A DNA stretch of 33,653 nucleotides. Source: Kiloniellaceae bacterium. GTDB taxonomy: Bacteria; Pseudomonadota; Alphaproteobacteria; Kiloniellales; J153. Where the stretch lies: contig JAJFGN010000072.1 of NCBI GenBank assembly GCA_021776115.1, positions 1 to 33,653 of the forward strand. The letters are read 5' to 3'. Below, in pieces: positions 29,554 to 33,653 of the stretch. A model generated the notes under the pieces. It searched no databases, was not told the origin of the DNA, and saw nothing but the letters and a program-made list of their open reading frames with translations. A program made the position numbers and the translations under genes. Numbering within the stretch: the stretch's first letter is position 1; each line of letters starts with the position of its first letter.

Positions 29554-31392
29554 ATGAATACAGATCGTTTTGAGAATACGCAGAGATTCCGTGAGCTTGG
29601 CACTTTTTGGTGCTCGGAAGTGCTTGAGAAGCACGAAGTCATACACCCAACAGACCAGGCTGTTGCCATATGCCGCTTCATAGTTGAAGACATTCCCTCT
29701 GCCGAGTTTCGGGACAAAGTCCCTGCTCCAGAAGAGGTCCAGGACTGGGCCAAGTCATGCTTCTCTAGGATTGCCGGCGATCAAGAAAAGCTTCGCTTTG
29801 ATTTGTCCGCTTGGCGGAAATTGGCGGCAATATCCGTCTCAATTGTCGCGTGGGACCCTCTTCAACATCTAGCTAACCTTATCGTGGTTAAGCGCGGAGA
29901 GCTCGCGTTCAAAAATGCGGAGGCCCGACTCAGAAGCAGAGGATTTACAGTTGATGATGCGCGGTTCCTCGACCTGACTGAGCGCTTTAGCGGAAGTGCC
30001 ATCCGGCGCTCTATCCGTGGCTTCGATCCAAGCCTTGGCTCCGGGCATGAGGAACAATGGTTGCGTCAGGTTTTCTATCGCTGGGCCCTCAAAGATTTGA
30101 TAACCGCAAGGAATCAAGAAGAGCAGTACCGTATCTGGGAAGACTTGAGGAATGTTCCAGTCCCTGACGCAGACATGGAGCGCGGGTGTCTCACGGAAGT
30201 CGCAGATCGCCTAGCTGGAGCGTTCGAACGCCTGAGTGATCCTCAAAAGCTGGCCATTTCCCTATATTTTGGACTAACAGGAAAAGAGTACAGGCTAAAG
30301 GACATTGGAAAATCGTTGGACTTAAGTGAATACAAGACCCGGACCCTGATCGTGCAGGGACTCGGTGCACTCGCTTCCCATCTTGGTGTAAGCGGCTCCC
30401 TCAACGAGTCGGAGTTCAAATGCATCGACCTTTTGCACAACGAGGGCCGCGACGTTCAGGCTGTGGCACGTCAAATGAAGTGCAGTGAGTCCGATGTTCG
30501 AAACATGCTCAAAGGCATTGATAACAAGTTTCGTCGTGCCCTGCGACCTCGCACGCAAAAACCTGTCATGAAAAGAAAATTGGAGAGTGATGAAATGAGT
30601 GGAACAGAGTTCGTCAGCGGTGCATTTGCTATGACGCCCTCGGATTTGTACCGAGAGCTTGATGAGTCCATCGCCGCAACAGAAGAATCAGTAGAGGTCA
30701 TCAGAGAGAAAAATGGCGCATTGAAGGTACATCTAGGGGGCCAAACCTTCAGCGGGTCTTTTTTACGTCGCGTCATGACCGAGCATCCCGGATACATAGA
30801 TGCTTTGTCTGCTAAGGGTCTATCCGTTGCAGACATCATGCTTGATGTAAATGATCCAACATCAAACGATGTTGTCGTAAGAGCCGACCTTTGGCCGGAG
30901 GATCGCACTATTGCCGAGCTCCTGGACGCCTCGACGCGTAAGCACTGGATCACTTCAGAGAGGATTTACGAAGAATGCAGAGAAGCAAAACAGTCTGTTG
31001 AGTCAACTCTGCTCACCGAAGACAAAAGTCTGGCAATTGAAAGAATCTTCCGGGTGCTTTCCGGTGTCTCTCAATCCATAGAGTTGGAACGGCTCGATTC
31101 CGAAGATGATGAAGATCAGCCCTATCTCTGGATAGAAAAAACTTCCGACGGAAACATACTGGCGACCTGGAAAGGCAATGGAGAGTATGACAACTTCGAC
31201 TTGGCCCAGCTCATTGCAAACGAAGCTGACTTAGTGGGAGAGGTTGACAAAATGGGACAGACTTTCGTCGTAAATGCCCTGACCAGGGGCCTTCTAGACG
31301 GAGACTATGACCTGCCGGAGTTCGAACAAACTGGTGATGCCACCAGTTCACATACCGCGCTGCGATGGGTACCGACAACGCTTGGCGATTAA
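29554..31392 (+). CDS. sigma-factor-like HTH protein with unrecognised C-terminal half
   Basis: A 612-residue protein I cannot name. Residues about 115-195 resemble a sigma-70 region 2 (FDPSLGS...WLRQVFYRWALKDLITARN). Residues about 215-278 resemble region 4, with a helix-turn-helix (LSDPQKLAISLYFGL, then LKDIGKSLDLSEYKTRTLIVQG). Residues 283-332 look like a second HTH (ARQMKCSESDVRNML). A basic linker at 332-347 leads to residues 348-612, which have no domain I recognise. An in-frame ATG at 30595 with a TGGAGAG site at 30581 could express this C-terminal part alone. DNA here is clearly more AT-rich than its neighbours, suggesting horizontal transfer. It is convergent with a metallophosphoesterase (22 bp between stops). 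Transcriptional function is inference. Confidence 0.7.
   Translation: MNTDRFENTQRFRELGTFWCSEVLEKHEVIHPTDQAVAICRFIVEDIPSAEFRDKVPAPEEVQDWAKSCFSRIAGDQEKLRFDLSAWRKLAAISVSIVAWDPLQHLANLIVVKRGELAFKNAEARLRSRGFTVDDARFLDLTERFSGSAIRRSIRGFDPSLGSGHEEQWLRQVFYRWALKDLITARNQEEQYRIWEDLRNVPVPDADMERGCLTEVADRLAGAFERLSDPQKLAISLYFGLTGKEYRLKDIGKSLDLSEYKTRTLIVQGLGALASHLGVSGSLNESEFKCIDLLHNEGRDVQAVARQMKCSESDVRNMLKGIDNKFRRALRPRTQKPVMKRKLESDEMSGTEFVSGAFAMTPSDLYRELDESIAATEESVEVIREKNGALKVHLGGQTFSGSFLRRVMTEHPGYIDALSAKGLSVADIMLDVNDPTSNDVVVRADLWPEDRTIAELLDASTRKHWITSERIYEECREAKQSVESTLLTEDKSLAIERIFRVLSGVSQSIELERLDSEDDEDQPYLWIEKTSDGNILATWKGNGEYDNFDLAQLIANEADLVGEVDKMGQTFVVNALTRGLLDGDYDLPEFEQTGDATSSHTALRWVPTTLGD
30595..31392 (+). 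other. possible internal translation start: C-terminal half as separate 265-aa product
   Basis: ATG 30595 lies in frame within the sigma-like gene, 7 nt after GGAGAG (30582-30587), a stronger ribosome-binding site than the gene's own start visibly has. It falls exactly at the charged linker between the HTH half and the unrecognised half. A separate product would therefore be a clean domain. This may be chance. Confidence 0.3.
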
Positions 31393-31414
31393 AAAGGCCA
31401 CTGACGAGGAGGAA

Positions 31415-32416
31415 TTATATGATGAAATCCGCCAGGTCGATTGGCGATTTCACAAATCGATTGCCCTTATTCCACATGTAGGGGGTCGCGATCCATTGGA
31501 GATCGCCATTCTTCTGTAGGTGCAGATTGTGAAGCAAGAATCCTGCACCGCCCTTTCCGGCCGGTCCTTGTAGGGTCGTAGGGCAACGTATTTCGTGAAT
31601 CTCTCGCATTGGTTTGTCTAGCGGAATATCGAAGGCTTTGTAAAAGGGATCATGGGTATGACCCGTCAGGACCGCGGTTATTTCGTATTGAGCCGCTATG
31701 TCAAACAACCTCCTTTTTGAGGACGCATCTAAACCCCGCGCGCCAAAGACCCTCGCTAATTGACCCCCACCAAAGCCGATCGAATGGTGGCAAATGATCA
31801 TCCTGACTCGGCGCACACCTTGACCAGGCTGTTTCTGGTCGCTCTTCTTGAGCAGGGTTTCAAGATCATTGAATTCATCATTAGAAATCGTTCCCGCAGC
31901 CCAAAGACTCCTATAGTTGATAAACTGGCCGGAGTTGGAGTCGATCCCGTAGATTTCCAAAAGAATGGCGCCAGAGGGAGAGGTCCAGATTTCGCACCAC
32001 GGTGTCTGCTCGAAGTGGCGCCCAAGAATTCCCGGGTTATAGGCGCCCGCCGGCAAAGTCCGCCCATCCCAGTGATCGTGATTGCCGGGAATGCTCAGGT
32101 ATTGTGACTTTGAGCACCGAAGGCCAATTCTTGCCCCTGGGTTGCTATCTCGCACCCGCCACTCAGATTTCAAGAAAGAGTGACCAACCGCAAATTCACT
32201 AGCCGTGCCAGTCGCTGTCATATCGCCACTCATGACAAACTGCATGCCATTTTTACCCGCCTTGGTTTTAGCGGCAAGTCTTCGTGTCGAGATCATGAGG
32301 CCGCGACATAACAAGAAGTCATGTCCGTGATAGCCCGAAACAGGTCCAAATTGGTTATTGGTGATTTTAGATCCGAAGTGCAGATCAGAAATGTGCATAA
32401 AGTGAAGAGACGTCAT
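31415..32416 (-). CDS. calcineurin-like metallophosphoesterase
   Basis: A dinuclear-metal phosphoesterase of 333 residues. All five family motifs are present: DLHFG (Asp11, His13), SGDMTATG (Asp65), PGNHDHWD (Asn112, His113), ICHHS (His210 or His211), and TGHTHD (His253, His255). The enzyme should therefore be active on phosphomono- or diesters; protein, nucleotide or nucleic acid substrates are all possible. No signal peptide is seen, so it is cytoplasmic. A GAGAGGG ribosome-binding site lies 7 nt before ATG 32416. It converges on the sigma-like gene and shares its AT-rich composition, so the two probably arrived together. Confidence 0.9.
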   Translation of the reverse strand: MTSLHFMHISDLHFGSKITNNQFGPVSGYHGHDFLLCRGLMISTRRLAAKTKAGKNGMQFVMSGDMTATGTASEFAVGHSFLKSEWRVRDSNPGARIGLRCSKSQYLSIPGNHDHWDGRTLPAGAYNPGILGRHFEQTPWCEIWTSPSGAILLEIYGIDSNSGQFINYRSLWAAGTISNDEFNDLETLLKKSDQKQPGQGVRRVRMIICHHSIGFGGGQLARVFGARGLDASSKRRLFDIAAQYEITAVLTGHTHDPFYKAFDIPLDKPMREIHEIRCPTTLQGPAGKGGAGFLLHNLHLQKNGDLQWIATPYMWNKGNRFVKSPIDLADFII

Positions 32417-32529
32417 TTTTTAACCCTCTCATACTCCGACCTACAATACTTTCTATCATCAACGCCATCTCAAGAGATGCCCTTTTCTTCAAAGAACTTC
32501 GAACGGCATTGTCATCTATGGACGCCCCC

Positions 32530-33132
32530 CTACATTATCTTCCTACGCTTGATGCGAATGACTGCAGACCGGGCGTCCTCTGCAAGGTGAATGTCAAAGA
32601 CGTCCCGGCCCTCGTGAACAAGAGTTTCCGCCGGCGCCAAGACGTGCGTCTCGCCGCCGCCCGCGCGAAGCACGCAACCGCCGTTCAAGTTGTGGATCAG
32701 AAGGCAATCGAGATTTCCAGTCTCCAAAGCGGCGGCACGCGGACCCTGCCAGATGTCCAAACTTGCGTCGAAGTGATCGCGCAGGGTCATGATATTGAGA
32801 TCGCGGACGGGACCGCCCCGCAGGCGCCCGAAAAGGGGATCGTCTCCGGAAATCCTGACCGCTTGAAACGGCTCCAGCGCCGTGACAAGGCCATCTGGGC
32901 GATGCAAATCCATACCACCGCCGTCAATCACGGCAATGACACGATCGGTTTCGGGGAAGATCGAAAACGGACCATCCCGTTCGACATCGGCGATCGAGAA
33001 GCGCCACCCCCAGTCCCGACCTGGGCAGGGCGCAGCGCCGGTGGCGATCTCTCTCGTGACCCCGCCCCCGTTCTTCCACGGCGTTACCTTAATATCCGAT
33101 GGCAAAATCCGCCGCGTCGATGAGCTTGGCAT
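32530..33132 (-). CDS. HutD/Ves family protein
   Basis: A 200-residue cupin-like protein of the HutD (Ves) family. It starts with PSDIKVTPWKNGGGVTREIA, the hallmark segment of the family, then DWGWRFSIADVERDGPFSIFP, the typical strand-turn pattern, and RGGPVRDLNIM. HutD proteins are often linked to histidine utilisation and Ves to cold or osmotic response in E. coli, but the biochemical role is not firmly known. No hut genes are adjacent. GC content returns to the background level here, marking the end of the AT-rich island. Confidence 0.88.
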   Translation of the reverse strand: MPSSSTRRILPSDIKVTPWKNGGGVTREIATGAAPCPGRDWGWRFSIADVERDGPFSIFPETDRVIAVIDGGGMDLHRPDGLVTALEPFQAVRISGDDPLFGRLRGGPVRDLNIMTLRDHFDASLDIWQGPRAAALETGNLDCLLIHNLNGGCVLRAGGGETHVLAPAETLVHEGRDVFDIHLAEDARSAVIRIKRRKIM

Positions 33133-33317
33133 TGCGTCCTCGTTTCGCCCAAGAAATGCCCGGCCGGTGGCCTCTCGCGACCACCCTAAAAGACAACGCC
33201 ACAGGCCGCAGCAGCCTCCCTGCGCTCCTCACGGAGCTTCGAGAGACACTCCTCCACCTAAACGCCTTTGCATGTCAGTCATTTCACGGCCTGCCACCCG
33301 AAGCCGAAGGCGTAGGG

Positions 33318-33409
33318 TGGCGGAGAGGGAGGGATTCGAACCCTCGAAGGAGTTTTACCCCCTTACTCCCTTAGCAGGGGAGCGCCTTCAGCCACTCGGC
33401 CACCTCTCC
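33318..33409 (-). tRNA. tRNA-Ser(GCU)
   Basis: On the minus strand the gene starts GGAGAGGTGGCCGAGTGG and ends in CCTCTCCG-CCA, so the acceptor stem pairs and the CCA is encoded. The anticodon arm CTCCC-CTGCTAA-GGGAG gives anticodon GCT (reads AGC/AGU). A long variable arm follows, as expected of class II serine tRNAs, then the T arm GAGGGTTCGAATCCCTC. It lies 185 bp beyond the HutD start and about 0.9 kb from the AT-rich island. Confidence 0.97.
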
Positions 33410-33543
33410 GGGCGGGCGCGCCATCGTGGGGGCGCCCGCGGCACTTCTAGCGGGCGTAGCGTGGGACTGTCAACGAAATGGCATGACGAGGCGCACGAGC
33501 GGCGTAGGTGAGGCCAGCGCAATTCCTTCTTCAAAGGGAGCCG

Positions 33544-33647
33544 CCCCTCACCCAGCTCCGGCTAGGGCTCGGCCTTTGGCTTCGCCAAGCCTACACAACC
33601 CTCTCCCGAGGGAGAGGGAGGGACCCGCGCAGCGGGAGGGTGAGGGG
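33544..33647. repeat. REP-like nested inverted repeat
   Basis: CCCCTCACCC (33544-33553) pairs with GGGTGAGGGG (33638-33647). Inside lies a 9-bp stem CCCTCTCCC-GA-GGGAGAGGG (33599-33618). This resembles the scattered intergenic palindromes common in alphaproteobacteria. No gene is visible from 33410 to the window end. The arms may belong to a larger structure cut by the window edge. Confidence 0.65.
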
Positions 33648-33653
33648 TTCGCC

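Overview
The window is a high-GC chromosomal segment from an alphaproteobacterium, most likely of the Rhodospirillales/Kiloniellales kind. The placement rests on the gene order rpoZ - rsh - (DUF2062) - pdxJ - acpS - lepB - rnc - era - recO on one strand. It is also supported by a single bifunctional RelA/SpoT protein, a bactofilin paired with an M23 peptidase, and a TPP-riboswitch-led thiO-thiS-thiG-thiE operon. Genus cannot be fixed from the sequence alone.

Layout. 1-362 has no convincing gene but holds a perfect 36-bp palindrome. 363-914 encodes a small secreted EF-hand protein. 1021-1301 is a nested-palindrome, MITE-like repeat. 1341-9237 (minus) is the housekeeping cluster: omega subunit, (p)ppGpp synthetase/hydrolase, a DUF2062 membrane protein, PdxJ, AcpS, LepB, RNase III, Era and RecO. 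folK lies alone on the minus strand, divergent from a coupled NYN-domain nuclease and family-5 uracil-DNA glycosylase. Next comes katA, followed by a decayed scrap of a second UDG gene. An HSL-type esterase, smpB and dapA are on the minus strand. On the plus strand are a soluble lytic transglycosylase and a three-gene set (HAD dehalogenase, alpha/beta hydrolase, Ser/Thr dehydratase). Then come bactofilin/M23 and the thiamine-thiazole operon (both minus), followed by a GNAT acetyltransferase overlapping a frameshifted histone-deacetylase-family gene.

A second copy of the MITE-like repeat, in opposite orientation, lies at 27883-28186, followed by an EamA/DMT transporter. Positions 29312-32520 then form a visibly more AT-rich island. 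It holds one convergent gene pair: a 612-residue protein with sigma-factor-like helix-turn-helix modules and an unrecognised C-terminal half, and a calcineurin-type metallophosphoesterase. A HutD/Ves-family gene, tRNA-Ser(GCU) and a REP-like palindrome close the window.

Most genes are ordinary core functions. Several junctions are tightly coupled (ATGA or TTGA overlaps), and two genes (rnc, thiE) appear to start at TTG codons lying across the upstream stop codon. The strongest candidate for an undescribed system is the AT-rich sigma-like/metallophosphoesterase pair. It has a perfect palindrome just upstream of the first gene and an internal ribosome-binding-site/ATG that would separate its DNA-binding half from its unknown half. 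Function cannot be established from this sequence alone.
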